Below are positions 15,001 to 24,762 of a stretch of DNA of 64,000 nucleotides, piece by piece. This stretch comes from Oscheius tipulae. Lineage: Eukaryota; Nematoda; Chromadorea; Rhabditida; Rhabditidae. Within the stretch, counting starts at the first letter, position 1. The number at the start of each line of letters is the position of its first letter. The notes below the pieces were generated by a model. It did not search any database. It was not told where the DNA came from and worked only from the letters and a program-made list of their open reading frames with translations. Location: assembly GCA_037178975.1 (NCBI GenBank), contig JASJZH010000002.1:6251501-6315500 (forward strand), written 5' to 3'. The position numbers and the translations under genes are program-made.

Positions 15001-16968
15001 ATAGTCTGCTCCAAGCTTTGGCTGTCGGCAGTCCACACAACATTCCACATTTCAAGACTCTCGAGGATATTATTCGTGCTATCAAACATGTGAGTTGGGG
15101 ACTGGGAGACAGAGAGAGCACACATCACATTCAGGCTGGCCTTGAATACTCGAATCTAATCTTCGGTATCGACTACACGAAGAGTAACATCTACCAGGGA
15201 GAGAGAACTTTTGACTGTCTCTCTTTGCACAATCTCGACCCGGCCAATCTCAATCCCTATCAACAAGTTCTCTTGTACTCCCACTCACAGATATCATCCC
15301 TTTCAGGTAATTGAAATTGTCGGAAAGACGCTCTCTTCCTTTGACGCGGACGGTCAGATTCCGGCCTACGGCTTCGGAGATGAAGAGCACACGGATCAGG
15401 GCATCTTCAACATTGCTGATCGGGACAATCTTGAGGCCGAATGTAACGGTTTTGAGGGTAGGTATTGTTGAAAGTAGCTCCTTTTGTATCTAACTCTTCT
15501 AGCAATATCCGAGGGCAATATATTTGTAAAAAGATCAAAAGGTATGATCTGCCTGGTGATTCCAGTGGTAGAATCGTGTGTTTCACAGTCGGCGCTCTAG
15601 CCGACTGTGCCATCCTGGAATGGCGGCGCCGAGCTTTCGAATTCATATTTGATCTTATTGTTGGATAATGCGAATCACAACTGCCTGTAGTTATTACTTG
15701 AACTGCCTCCAGTGGTAGCCAAGAGCAGCAGCCAGTAGATCCAGAGCAAGAGTCCTTCCACTGTAGCAATCGAGGCGACGAGTGATTAGGGTTTCCGATC
15801 TCAGTGTCAACTTGACAAGTGTACTAGCTAGCTACCGATCTTGAGTCTAGACGAGAAGAGTAGAGAGACAGAGTAGGGGAAGTCGCGCTGTAGCAGTAAT
15901 TCAGAAGTTCAGCGCGTTCACAGCACTGTAACTCTCCTCTGGTCCAAGAACTGTCTGAAATCCAATTTTTCTAGATGTCCTCAAGGTTTACAACAACATC
16001 ACTCCGAAGGTGGCGATGTGTGGACCGACCAACTTCGTCCCATTGATCGGTACAAGCTTTTCTATTCCTTAGTGACCCGATAATTCAGAGCGAGCCGTCC
16101 AAATCTGCAAAGAAAAACATTCCTACCATATTCTGGTCATCGTCGCCGACGGACAGGTAATTTTGACGGGAAGTATCTACAAAAACATGGCTCTTAGGTG
16201 ACAAACGAGAAGATCAACCAGAAGGCTATTGCTGCTGCTTCGCATTACCCTCTCTCCATAGTTATGTGAGTCAAGTGAAATGAGGTTTTTGACCTATCTT
16301 ATAGAACAATAGACCTATCAAATGTGTTTCCCAAGGTCTTACAGTGAAACAAAAGTTTTTGTAGTTTGAGGGGATGATTTTTTATGCATGATTTTTTATT
16401 AATGAAACCTCTAACTGACTGCGCCATTCAAGCAAATCGAGGTCGAGCTTCCTCCAGATATTAGTATCATGTCACAGAACTGACGCTCGCTGTAAACGTG
16501 TCCTTTTCGGACAGAAGACTTTACATTCCACCACTAAGCTTGGAAATGATCCAAAAAAGATAAAGAAAGTAAAACTTTACGTGGGGTCAAACCCGATACC
16601 CTTTTTCTGTAATACTGCGTCTAACCGACTGCGCTACTCGGGGAAAGGTCGCGTCGAGCTTCCGTTGGGTACTAGAAAATCTTGAAGACAATGAAAATAT
16701 TGAAATCTTTAGGGTCGGTGTGGGCGACGGTCCATGGAACATGATGGAGCGATTCGACGACACGATCCCGAAGAGAGCCTTTGACAACTTCCACTTTGTC
16801 GAATTCTCCAAGGTAGGCAAACCTAGATCACAAAAGAAACGTCATTAGGTTGTGTTCAACGCTCCGAACCCGGAGGCCTCGTTCGCTCTGAACGCACTGA
16901 TGGAGATCCCCGACCAGTACAAAGCTATCAAGGAGCTTGGACTTTTGAAGCACAGCAGACGCGGCTAA
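1..16968 (+). CDS. Giant repeat protein with C-terminal copine (VWA) domain, 5' partial
   Basis: The frame is open from base 1, so the 5' end lies outside the window. Exons: 1-1192, 1382-14723, 14764-14943, 14984-15089, 15135-15266, 15307-15457, 15975-16049, 16089-16156, 16198-16265, 16713-16812, 16849-16968; all phases agree, giving 5177 residues and a TAA. The 13.3-kb second exon codes for about ten 235-residue repeats (anchor R-E-F/Y-G-D), followed by a region with a recurring G-G-x-F-x-L-S-T-x-A-A motif. The last ~260 residues are a copine domain: the MIDAS-like G-I-D-Y-T-K-S-N, then A-Y-G-F-G-D, V-A-D-G-Q-V-T-N and G-V-G-D-G-P-W. Known: nematode atypical copines such as CPNA-1 act at muscle integrin attachments. 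Inference: a large muscle or cytoskeletal scaffold. No Ig, Fn3, kinase or membrane segment was recognised. I do not assign an orthologue. Confidence 0.88.
2040..8760 (+). repeat. Coding tandem repeat, period about 705 nt (235 residues)
   Basis: The R-E-F-G-D/R-E-Y-G-Q anchor followed by S-L-x-R-I-P-x-K recurs near 2390, 3085, 3790, 4492, 5192, 5900, 6607, 7315, 8022 and 8725. A second anchor (E-F-G-D-x-K-x-G then S-S-L-E-T) recurs near 2743, 3448, 4153, 4852, 5560, 6260, 6968 and 7675. The spacing stays at about 705 nt although the residues diverge. The units around 3.1 and 3.8 kb are nearly identical at DNA level, which points to recent duplication or gene conversion. No intron interrupts the array. 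Confidence 0.9.
11570..14700 (+). repeat. Second coding repeat class with G-G/L-S-T-x-A-A motif
   Basis: Downstream of the 235-residue array the same exon has a different periodicity. A G-G-x(3)-L-x-T-x-A-A core recurs near 11.57, 11.93, 12.42, 12.66, 13.38, 13.74, 14.10, 14.24 and 14.48 kb. Between cores are segments with E-S-x-E-E and P-R-P-S. Spacing varies between roughly 40 and 120 residues, so unit borders are uncertain. A related core also occurs before the first array (near 400). The alternation of short hydrophobic and charged stretches could fit beta-strand repeats, but no known fold was recognised. Confidence 0.6.
15531..15657 (-). repeat. tRNA-like foldback element in a copine intron
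   Basis: Lies in the 517-nt intron 15458-15974. Read on the minus strand it has a perfect Pol III box A (TGGCACAGTCGG) and a weak T-arm-like CTGG-AATCA-CCAG. It is also a nested palindrome. The centre at 15591-15614 has arms ACAGTCGGC/GCCGACTGT around GCTCTA, the next shell is ATTCCAG/CTGGAAT, and the outer shell is AAGATCAAA/TTTGATCTT. This is probably a tRNA-derived repeat that became a hairpin. It is not a functional tRNA by eye. Confidence 0.55.
15715..15805 (-). repeat. Inverted partner of the segment at 17365-17455
   Basis: Reverse-complemented, this intronic stretch aligns by eye over about 85 nt with 17365-17455, including shared CAGTGGAAGGAC and CCTAATCA blocks. Identity is roughly 70 percent. 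It sits in the same intron as the foldback element at 15531-15657. Confidence 0.5.
16405..16455 (-). repeat. tRNA-like remnant, first of two in one intron
   Basis: Minus strand reads TGGCGCAGTCAG, a near match to box A. The shared tail GTCGAGCTTCC on the plus strand (about 16440-16452) also follows the copy at 16583-16660. Both copies lie in the 447-nt copine intron 16266-16712. The box B half is not recognisable here. Confidence 0.4.
16583..16660 (-). repeat. tRNA-like element, second copy in the intron
   Basis: The minus strand has box A TAGCGCAGTCGG followed by a box B-like GGGTTTGACCCC about 35 nt later, then the GTCGAGCTTCC-type tail on its 5' side. The order and spacing match a tRNA, but the acceptor stem does not pair. 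Likely a tRNA-derived short repeat. Confidence 0.5.
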
Positions 16969-17058
16969 CGAACTTCGCCGAAAAACTATCCATATTTTCT
17001 ATTGAATTCACTGTAAAGTTCTTTCCCAACCCCGAGGCACCGAACGATTGGTTGCTGT

Positions 17059-17064
17059 AATAAA
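17059..17064 (+). terminator. Poly(A) signal of the giant copine gene
   Basis: AATAAA lies 91 nt after the TAA at 16966-16968, the first such hexamer downstream. Confidence 0.75.
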
Positions 17065-17364
17065 ATATATTCTCTAGGATATTCACAGTAAGGTAAAAAA
17101 AACAAAGAAAGGAAAGAAAAATGGCTGAACATCGTGACAATGAGGCTCAAAATTGATAGATCCTCTGGTATTCAAGGTGTCTCTGTCTCTCTGTGTCTTT
17201 CAGTTACCTCGAATAAACGGACGGGTAGGCTGAGAAGACTATTTCCAACAGGTTCAGAGTTCAAAGTAGACTACTTGGCAGAGAGCAGCTTCCTCTGACG
17301 AGGACGAACCAACTGACTAATTCTGAACTTCTCAAGTGTAAGCCCAGGGATCACACTTGACACG

Positions 17365-17455
17365 CAAACAGTGGAAAACCTAATCATTCAGTGCCTCTGT
17401 TGCTCCAGTGGAAGGACGCTATTTGCTTTGGCTCTACTATCTCTTCTACTACTGG
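17365..17455 (+). repeat. Intergenic partner of the inverted segment at 15715-15805
   Basis: About 85 nt aligns with the reverse complement of 15715-15805. It covers the start of the unassigned open frame at 17391, so that frame may simply be repeat sequence. Confidence 0.5.
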
Positions 17456-17979
17456 ATGTAGACTACTGGAACAACTTGAGGCTCTTCGACTACCAGGACA
17501 CCTGTACTTGTCTACTAGTGATCAGGATGAAAAGGAAGCCGAGGAAGCGAGAAGATCTACTCGAGTCGTGACTACCAAGCTGCTCTACAATTACATCTAT
17601 AAGCCGAGGAAAGAAGATTCTCAGTTTACTACTCGACTCTACGACGAGACTACTCAGGAAAAGTCTACCAACCGCTACTCTTCTCTACAGCCCGAAGTGG
17701 ACTACTGATACTGCTATTACCTACTATTCGAGTCGTTACTACTGTGATTCCCGTCTACCAACAGAGTTTTGAAGGCAACGAAAGGAGTCTAAAGAGGCCT
17801 AGTGAGCCCATTATGGAAGGACAGGGGAATCATTGAGGCTGTAGAAGGCCAAGTTGTTTCGCTCGGTCTCGTCATAATTTAGTGCTTGGAGAAGAAAAGG
17901 GCTTGTAGGAACTGTGGCATTGTCTGTTTTAGATACTAATGTCTTTCCTTCTATCACCGGTACCGAATGATACGTTGTT

Positions 17980-17996
17980 GTAATAAAATTTATTCT
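17980..17996. terminator. Bidirectional poly(A) signal
   Basis: The palindromic AATAAAATTTATT gives AATAAA on both strands (17982-17987 plus, 17989-17994 minus). The minus-strand hexamer lies 106 nt past the stop codon of the branching enzyme and is its likely signal. The surrounding 50 nt resembles the copine poly(A) region at 17040-17095. Confidence 0.65.
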
Positions 17997-18099
17997 CTAA
18001 AAATCTCAGTGAGCTGAAAAGGAATACATACACGTAATATAGAACATGGCAACGTGTGTAAAAAGGGAGGTATGTAAAGTATAATAACAAGACACCTAA

Positions 18100-21000
18100 C
18101 TATTCTATCTTCAAGACGAGGGCAGTTCTGCTCGGGATGTAGACGCACAGATGGTTGGCGCGACCGGCGTAGCCTTCCGGGAAAGTGTGGAAGCGGGAGT
18201 TGGCGTCCACGCGGCTGTGTCCTCCGAATTCCGAGCTGTCGCTGTCCAACGCGATACGGTACCTTAAAATAGGCCACTTTACACCTTTTTTGAGTTAGAA
18301 CAGCTCTAAAATGATAGAAAATAGAGAAAGCAACTCACGTTCCGCCAGTATGAACTCCGACTTTGTAATCGGGGAAACTCTTGGTCGGGTGGAAGTTGAG
18401 GACGAAAACGAGCCCACCGCGTTCGAAACAGACAACCTTGTCGCTCTCGTGCTTCCAGCTGACGTAGGCCGGTCCCTTGTGCAGGAAGCCGCTCTCCTCC
18501 TCCAGTTCCATCATCCGCCGATCGAAGTTGTTGAGGAACTTGTAGCGCAGCAGGTCGTCATCGGGCAGATTAAACTGTCGGCGGCAGTAATGGAACGATT
18601 CTTGGTTGCCTACTCTCGGGAAATCCAGCCATTCCGGGTGGCCGAACTCGTTTCCTAAAAAATGGGGAAGTTAGAATCGGACAGAGGTTATAACTGAATA
18701 TCTACAACGTTGAAACAAAATCGACAAGTTCTGGGAAGACATTAGAGACAAGTCACCTTCAGAGGTCAAAGTACTAAGAGAATTGTGCTCCTGTTGTAAA
18801 AGCAAAGTATGCAGGATACCGGGGAATGATATAGAAGCTAGAACATGACAAGTCGATAGGAACAGGTCGAAACGAGCAGGACAGATTGTTGATGAAGCAG
18901 AGCTAGAATGACAGGTTGAAACAAAAACAGAAGTGTTTAGAGGGTGAGGGGGAAGACAGGAACATCCAGGGTCTGGAAAGCAATGATGTGATATATGGAT
19001 GGCTTACATAACGTTGCATGACGGACAGCCAGGATGATCGTGCTAGCTCTAAAATTTCAAGCTAAGAGTATGGCAGGTGCTGAACAATAATAAAACTGTC
19101 TGTCAATCGTTGACAGAGACAAGGTGGCCAAGTCAGGCCAAAGAGAACATAGAGATGAGTTAACAAGAGCATATGGGAAGAGTCTGGCGGATAGATTGAC
19201 AGGGAACATGGGCATGTTTAGAACGGAAGTGAAGCTACATAAGGTGATCGAATGAAGGCAACTAGTCTAATAACAAACAAACATACCTATGAAGTTGAGC
19301 CAAGCCTCTCCTCCCAGTCCCAGAGTGATCAGTCGGATGAGTTTATGGAGCGACAGCCCTCGATCGATGATCGGCGTCAGAGGCGAGATCGTGGACATGA
19401 AGTCGTACATTTCTGCAAGCTCACCCCTTATCTACCATTCCAATAGGCAAAAATCACCTTTGTCCATCAGCCAGAAGGCGATGGTCTTGTCTCCGACGAG
19501 GGCCTGGTCATGGGACTCGGCATAGGCCACATGTCCCTCTCCATAGCGACGATTCTCCAGCGTGTGCACGATATCGCCCATCTTCCACTCCTCGTCCTGC
19601 TGATGCTTAAGGATCTTGATCCACATGTCCGGCAGGGCCATCGCGAGACGGTAATCGAATCCCTGTCCGCCTTCCTCGATCGGACGACACAGACCGGGCA
19701 TTCCGGAGACTTCCTGAAGGTTTCAATGAGCTCGAATTGTGATAATGGAGACAAACCTCGGCAATGGAGACCACGAAAGGATATTTTCTGTGCAGGTAGT
19801 CGTTGGCCAGCATGAGATAGACGAGCGAATCCGTGTCGCCGTTCAGCCCAAAGTAGCCGTCGTAGCTGCCGAAACTGTCGTCTTAACGAGACATAATTAC
19901 AGTCTAAACCGTGAAACGAACTGATTCCGTGGGAGTGGTAGATCATGGAGGTGACGCCGTCAAATCGGAACCCGTCAAAGTTGTACTCCTCGATCCACCA
20001 GCGGAGATTGGAGAGGAGGAAGCGGAGCGTCTCGATTTGCGTGTAGTCGAAGAGCCTCGAGTCCCAGAGCTGGTGATAGCCGCGTCCGTTGCTGTGGAAG
20101 TAGCCGCCGGCGGTTCCGTCCCACTCGTTCAGCCCATCGGCAACGTTCTTCGAGGCGTGCGAGTGGACGACATCGAGCAGGATGTAGAGACCCATGCTGT
20201 GAGCCTTGTCCACGAGATATTTCAGGTCGTCCGGGGTTCCGCAGCGGCTAAAGATCAATCGAAATAGGAAAAAGTAGATTACAAACCTGGACGCGGCGAA
20301 GAAGCTAGTGACCTGGTATCCGAACGACGCGTAATAGACGTGCTCCATGATGGCCATGAGCTGGATGGTGTTGTAGCCCTGCTTCTTGATCCGGGGCAGC
20401 ACCTCGTCCGCGAAGGCCCTGTAGCTGTTGACCTTGCCCTCCCAGCTGCTGATCCCGACGTGAGCCTCGTAGATGCGCAGCGACTCCGGCCTGCTCGGGT
20501 GCGGATGAACGAACTGGTACGGATTTGACGGGTTGTAGAAGATCTAGAGAAATATTGAGCACGAAGAACATGGACAAGCTACCTGATGATAGACGATAGA
20601 ATCCTCCGGTCTCGTGACATATTTGGCCCACGGACTAAGCTTCTGGGTCGTTTTGCCGTCCTTCGTCACGGCGATCTGGAATTGGGTCATGAGCAAAGAT
20701 GCTATGAGCCCACCTTGATGACCGAGCCATGTTGGATGGGACAGGTGCCGTCAGCCTGGGCCGGAATCGTCAGCGTCCATTTCCCGTGGTCCTGGCGCGT
20801 GTACTTGTGCGATTCCTGATTCCAGCCGTTGAAGTCGCCGACGAGAGCGAGCTGATCGGCTCCGGGGGCCCATTCCTGGCAAAAGATAGAGTTGTCGGGA
20901 CGGGTCAGCACTCCAAAGTCACGGTAGCCAGCTGTGAACTCTTCTTCGCCGCCGCACTAGAAAACAACATGTTTGCTTGACAGAGGGCAAAGTAACAAAC

Positions 21001-21123
21001 TTCCTCAATTTTGTCCTTGTACGCCTGGTAGACGCCGTAACGCCGGCTGATCTCCGTCTCAAATGGCCGGAGATAGCCATCCCGCTCGAATTGTTTCTCT
21101 ATTTGCGGTGGACGAGGCGACAT
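18100..21123 (-). CDS. GBE1: 1,4-alpha-glucan (glycogen) branching enzyme
   Basis: Cytosolic glycosyl hydrolase family 13 enzyme that moves alpha-1,4 glucan chains to alpha-1,6 positions during glycogen synthesis. Ten exons on the minus strand (21001-21123, 20714-20956, 20583-20675, 20287-20543, 19922-20247, 19757-19881, 19458-19713, 19287-19412, 18339-18654, 18100-18262) join in frame to 675 residues, near the family's normal length. An N-terminal CBM48-like region (W-A-P-G-A near residue 65) precedes the barrel. The GH13 motifs are all present: D-V-V-H-S-H, the nucleophile in [10 protein letters not shown], the acid/base in I-A-E-E-V-S-G-M-P, and Y-A-E-S-H-D-Q. The C-terminal beta domain is complete. 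The ATG at 21123 is 8 nt after a splice acceptor. The 632-nt intron 18655-19286 shows nothing recognisable. Confidence 0.96.
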
Positions 21124-21904
21124 TTTCTTTGCTGAAACGGAGAAAACATAGTGAAAATCAACGGAAGGGGCAAGAGAAACAAGGAGAGACTGCGGAAAGA
21201 GGATCAGGAGAGGAAAGAGGAGAAATCACGCAATTCAGTAGTCGAAAGGTTCAGAAAAGCTGTGAAGCATCGATAAGATTCGAAAGAGTCATGAGACACA
21301 GAAATATTTAACCCAAATAAACGGGAAACAGCTCTCCAGGGAGAGCAAAACAGCAAGATGCGATAAACTCATGAGGATCCGTTCATTTTCACGTGAACGT
21401 TTGTTTAACTTGCTTCTCTATCCTCCTGCACTCGCTGAGGCTTTTTTTGGGACGAAAATAAAACACAAAAATGGCAAGGAAACGGTCTAGAAAACGTAGC
21501 AAATGAAAAAGCAATCTTGAATGCAGAATTTCTGTTTGAATTCCTGCAAAAAAATTTTCCAGATTTTGCGGGAACTTTTGCGGAGTTTCAAACAGCCTTT
21601 ATTCAACTTTGACAAAACTAGCCAGAAAAAGAAAAAATTTATAAAGAACTCAAAGGTGCATCTATTTCCAACGAGAAACCTTCGAATTGGACGGTGTTGC
21701 CATCAAAGAGACGGCTGTAAACAGACGGAGTAGCCAGTTGTTTGGTGTTTGCGTGCTGACGAATCGATGTCGGGCGTTCTTTGGCTAGCAGATAGAGAGA
21801 GACATCGGCAAAAACACATAAAAATCTTCATTCTATCTGTTTGACAAGGGCTACTTTCGGTCAGCGAGGAATAAATATCGCGAAAAGGCTAGACGACACC
21901 GGCT
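21124..21904. other. Intergenic region between branching enzyme and copine 2
   Basis: Both flanking genes are on the minus strand, so this holds the 3' UTR of copine 2 and the 5' flank of GBE1. A minus-strand AATAAA lies at 21597-21602, about 300 nt past the copine stop. The sequence around 21470-21680 is A/T-rich with a weak inverted repeat (GCAGAATT/AATTCCTGC). No gene is supported. Confidence 0.5.
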
Positions 21905-24376
21905 TTAGGACTGCATTTCTCTTCGAATATCCGATCCTCTGGGCATCGGAGCCCGGGGTCCGAGAAGTCCCAACTCACAAATGCATCTGAAACAGGTATT
22001 AACATATAGAAAAGCGGATGGGAACCTGTACTGGTCAGGAATTTCCAACAAGGACTGAACGGCAAACTGAACATCGCCCTCGGACTTGCCCACAGTCTTT
22101 TTCATGATCTCGTTGAACTCGACAAAATGGAAATTGTCCCAGGGACGTTTGGGCAGGGACTCGTCGAAGACTCGCATCATGTCCCAGGGACCGTCACCGA
22201 CTCCGACAACGATGATTGACAGAGGATACTGACAGGCCTGGACGATAGCACGACGGGTGGCCCGCTCGTTTGTGACCTGACCGTCAGCGATGACGACCAA
22301 GATGTGGTACTGAAAGGTCTCTATTTGGGAGAGAGAGAGAGAGAGAAAGCGACAGTGACAGTGTCAGTGACTCACATCCTTAGATCTCTGACAGATTTCC
22401 ATGGCCTGATGGATCAGAGGGGCGAAGTTTGTAGGACCGCTGAGGTCCACATTGGGTGTGACCTCGTTGTAGACCCTGAAAACAGAGAAAGTCTATTTCT
22501 CCGCATTGCTGTACTTGAGAACTTCGTCCAAAGTGGCACAGTGACCACCGGTTTTCAGTGGGAAGACACTCCAATCTCCTGTCCGTGCATCCCCGAATCC
22601 AAAGACAGGGAAGCAGCCGGTGGAGGTAAAGGGGGAGAGAGTACGACCCAAGATGGTAATGACCTGAAAGAGAGTCACTGTCACTGTCTCTCTTCCTCTA
22701 CCTGCTGGTAAGGATTCTTGACCGATGGGTGAATACAATGCAATGACCGTCCTCCAAAACTGTCCTCTCCCTGGTACTTGTTGCTGGCTGTGTAGTCGAT
22801 TCCTTAAAGGATTAGACTTTTAATCTTCGCCTCTGATAAGAGTGACCAACCGAAGATTACATTGGTACTGGTGAGACCGGCCTTCCTCATGGCCTCCGTC
22901 AGCGACTCGAGACTGGTAATGGTCAAGAGCATCTCCTGCATACTGGTCACTCCCAGGACGGAGAGTAGGGACGACTGTTTCCTCAACTGGATGAGGATTA
23001 GAGAACACAGGACAACAAACCCTCGGGTACCCGTCGCTGCTGAGTCCAGAAGCCAAGGAAGAACTGCTAATGGCCCTCTGACCGGATGCCGAGATAATCG
23101 ATGGAGCCTAGAAGGAAGAGTTAGAGAAATGGACAGCTGTTGGGATTGTTGTGCGCGGGTAAGATGTAAGCTGGCTTAATGGAACAAAGGGGAAAGCCAC
23201 ACCTGAGGCTTGCGTACCGGGACCGAGGGCGTCTTCTGGATATCTGGAACCACAGCGGCCTGTCTGTCAAAGTAGTCCAGAAGATTCTCGCTATTCTCGC
23301 TCATCTGATCGGGTGGAATCTCGACCGACTGGATCTCCGGAGCATAGGTCATGTCGTCATGCTCGTCATGCTCAACTCTGTCGAAGACGTCCGATGCTCG
23401 GATCTGGGCGGCTGTAGCATCTCCCTGAAGCAGAGATTGCTAGGGGTCGATTGAGACGGGATAGTTTACTTTTTTTTTTGGAAAGACAGAAACCGTATTG
23501 GAGAGAGTCAAAGAGTCAGAGAGACAGATAACTCGTTTGGTAAGAGACTGGTATCTACTGTCTCTAACAGAGCCAAGAGCCAAGTGAAGAACCATAACGT
23601 AACTTGTTGGATGGTCACGAGTCGAGCTAGTTAAGACTCAGTGATCAAAAATTCATAGAGAGTCAGTACTGTAAGGAATAGTTGGTCTTACAACAGAGGT
23701 AGGACACTGTTAAGAGTCTCAAGAGTCAGCAGGGATTCGGAGAGTACAATAGCCTATCAGTAGCGACAGAGTTTTTGTGAGAGGGAGAGACCGCCGAATT
23801 GACTGACAAGTCGTCTCAGAACCAGTGCCAGGGGAAAGTGTCAAGTAGCCAAAAGTCGGAGGGACAAGTCAGTCAGAACATTTAATTTGTAGACTTTTCA
23901 AAAAGAACTGGTACAGGATTGGTTGTTGAACAGGAGTTAAGAGTCAACTAGATGTTAGGTGTTAAGAGACGGTCAAAGGTCGGTTCTCTGGTTAGACCAA
24001 ATGATTAAATCTTACAGAGACAGCTGTAGTTCTCTTGGCTGTCGGTCCATGACTGCTCAGCATCTCCTCCTCCATTACGAATCCACTTGCTGGACCAGCC
24101 TGCGACATTCTTTGGTTTTCCCACATTTGTCATGCTTACCTCCTGTTGATCCAAGTATTCCAGAGCATCTTGAACAAACAGTTCAGCAGCAGCCACGTTC
24201 TTCACGTCCTCTCCCTGTCTGGCACTGACTCTGAACTCTTCCTGACTCTCCTGTTCTTCGGCCGGGAACTCGACAGGACGACCCGGAGCGAATTGCACAT
24301 GGGTCCCTCCTCCGCCTCCTTTTGGCTCGTTCTCAGCGGCGTCTCTCGGTTTGCCAGGCGGAAAATACGAGCTCAT
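21905..24376 (-). CDS. Atypical copine (C-terminal copine/VWA domain, no visible C2)
   Basis: Ten exons (24140-24376, 24016-24099, 23203-23424, 23021-23107, 22851-22986, 22702-22802, 22515-22663, 22376-22475, 22026-22309, 21905-21986) join in frame to 493 residues from the ATG at 24376. The first ~210 residues are acidic, Pro/Gly/Ser-rich and probably disordered. The rest is a copine domain: G-I-D-Y-T-A-S-N (MIDAS-like), [36 protein letters not shown] and E-I-P-D-Q-Y. Typical copines have two C2 domains; I see none. The domain resembles the end of the giant gene at 1-16968, so the two are likely paralogues. The start is less certain because more exons lie upstream. Confidence 0.88.
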
Positions 24377-24522
24377 TTTATTGCTCGTAAAGCATCCAGG
24401 AAAGAGATTTCTCTTCTTCCTTTGGAGTTCATCATCCTCTCTATCTCTTTTTCTTTTCTGTTTCGCATCAAATCCTATTCATATACCTAGCGAAAGCGAG
24501 GCTCGCGCGAGCATCCTTTGCA

Positions 24523-24590
24523 TAGATCAATCGGTTAGCGCAATCGGTTTACTACGGATCCAAATGGGTCTGGTTCGATCCCCAAGTAAG
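24523..24590 (+). repeat. tRNA-like element upstream of copine 2
   Basis: Plus strand has TTAGCGCAATCGG (one mismatch from box A) and, about 34 nt on, an exact box B GGTTCGATCCC, then a T4 tract at 24600. It shares ACGGATCCAAA with the copy at 55186-55255. The 5' and 3' ends do not form an acceptor stem, so a functional tRNA is unlikely. Confidence 0.5.
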
Positions 24591-24762
24591 GAAATACCTC
24601 TTTTGGTCCTTTGAACCCCTACAGTGGGTCAACTGCGAAGCTAAACTGGCTCAAAAACTCTGCTCTTCCCCACCCACACACTGTTATCAGTCCGCTTCGA
24701 AAGCTGAGCCTGCCCTGCCATTTACAATCTGTCATAGGGAGGAGCCCCCTTCCGTTTCTTAC

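Larger units (their letters stand above)
16969..18099. other. Convergent intergenic region between giant copine and branching enzyme
   Basis: Holds the copine 3' UTR, then a stretch from 17365 to 17715 rich in CTACTNG words. That stretch contains a 105-codon open frame at 17391-17708 which I could not link to any family or splice structure. Near the right end is a second copy of the poly(A) module. No convincing gene is visible. Confidence 0.5.

Noticed and set aside
17391..17708. 105-codon gene in the copine/GBE1 intergenic region
   Set aside because: Start overlaps an inverted repeat shared with a copine intron, the sequence is rich in CTACT words, and no splice or family support was found.
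24523..24590. Functional tRNA gene
   Set aside because: Box B is exact, but the acceptor stem does not pair and the anticodon arm is unclear; treated as tRNA-derived.
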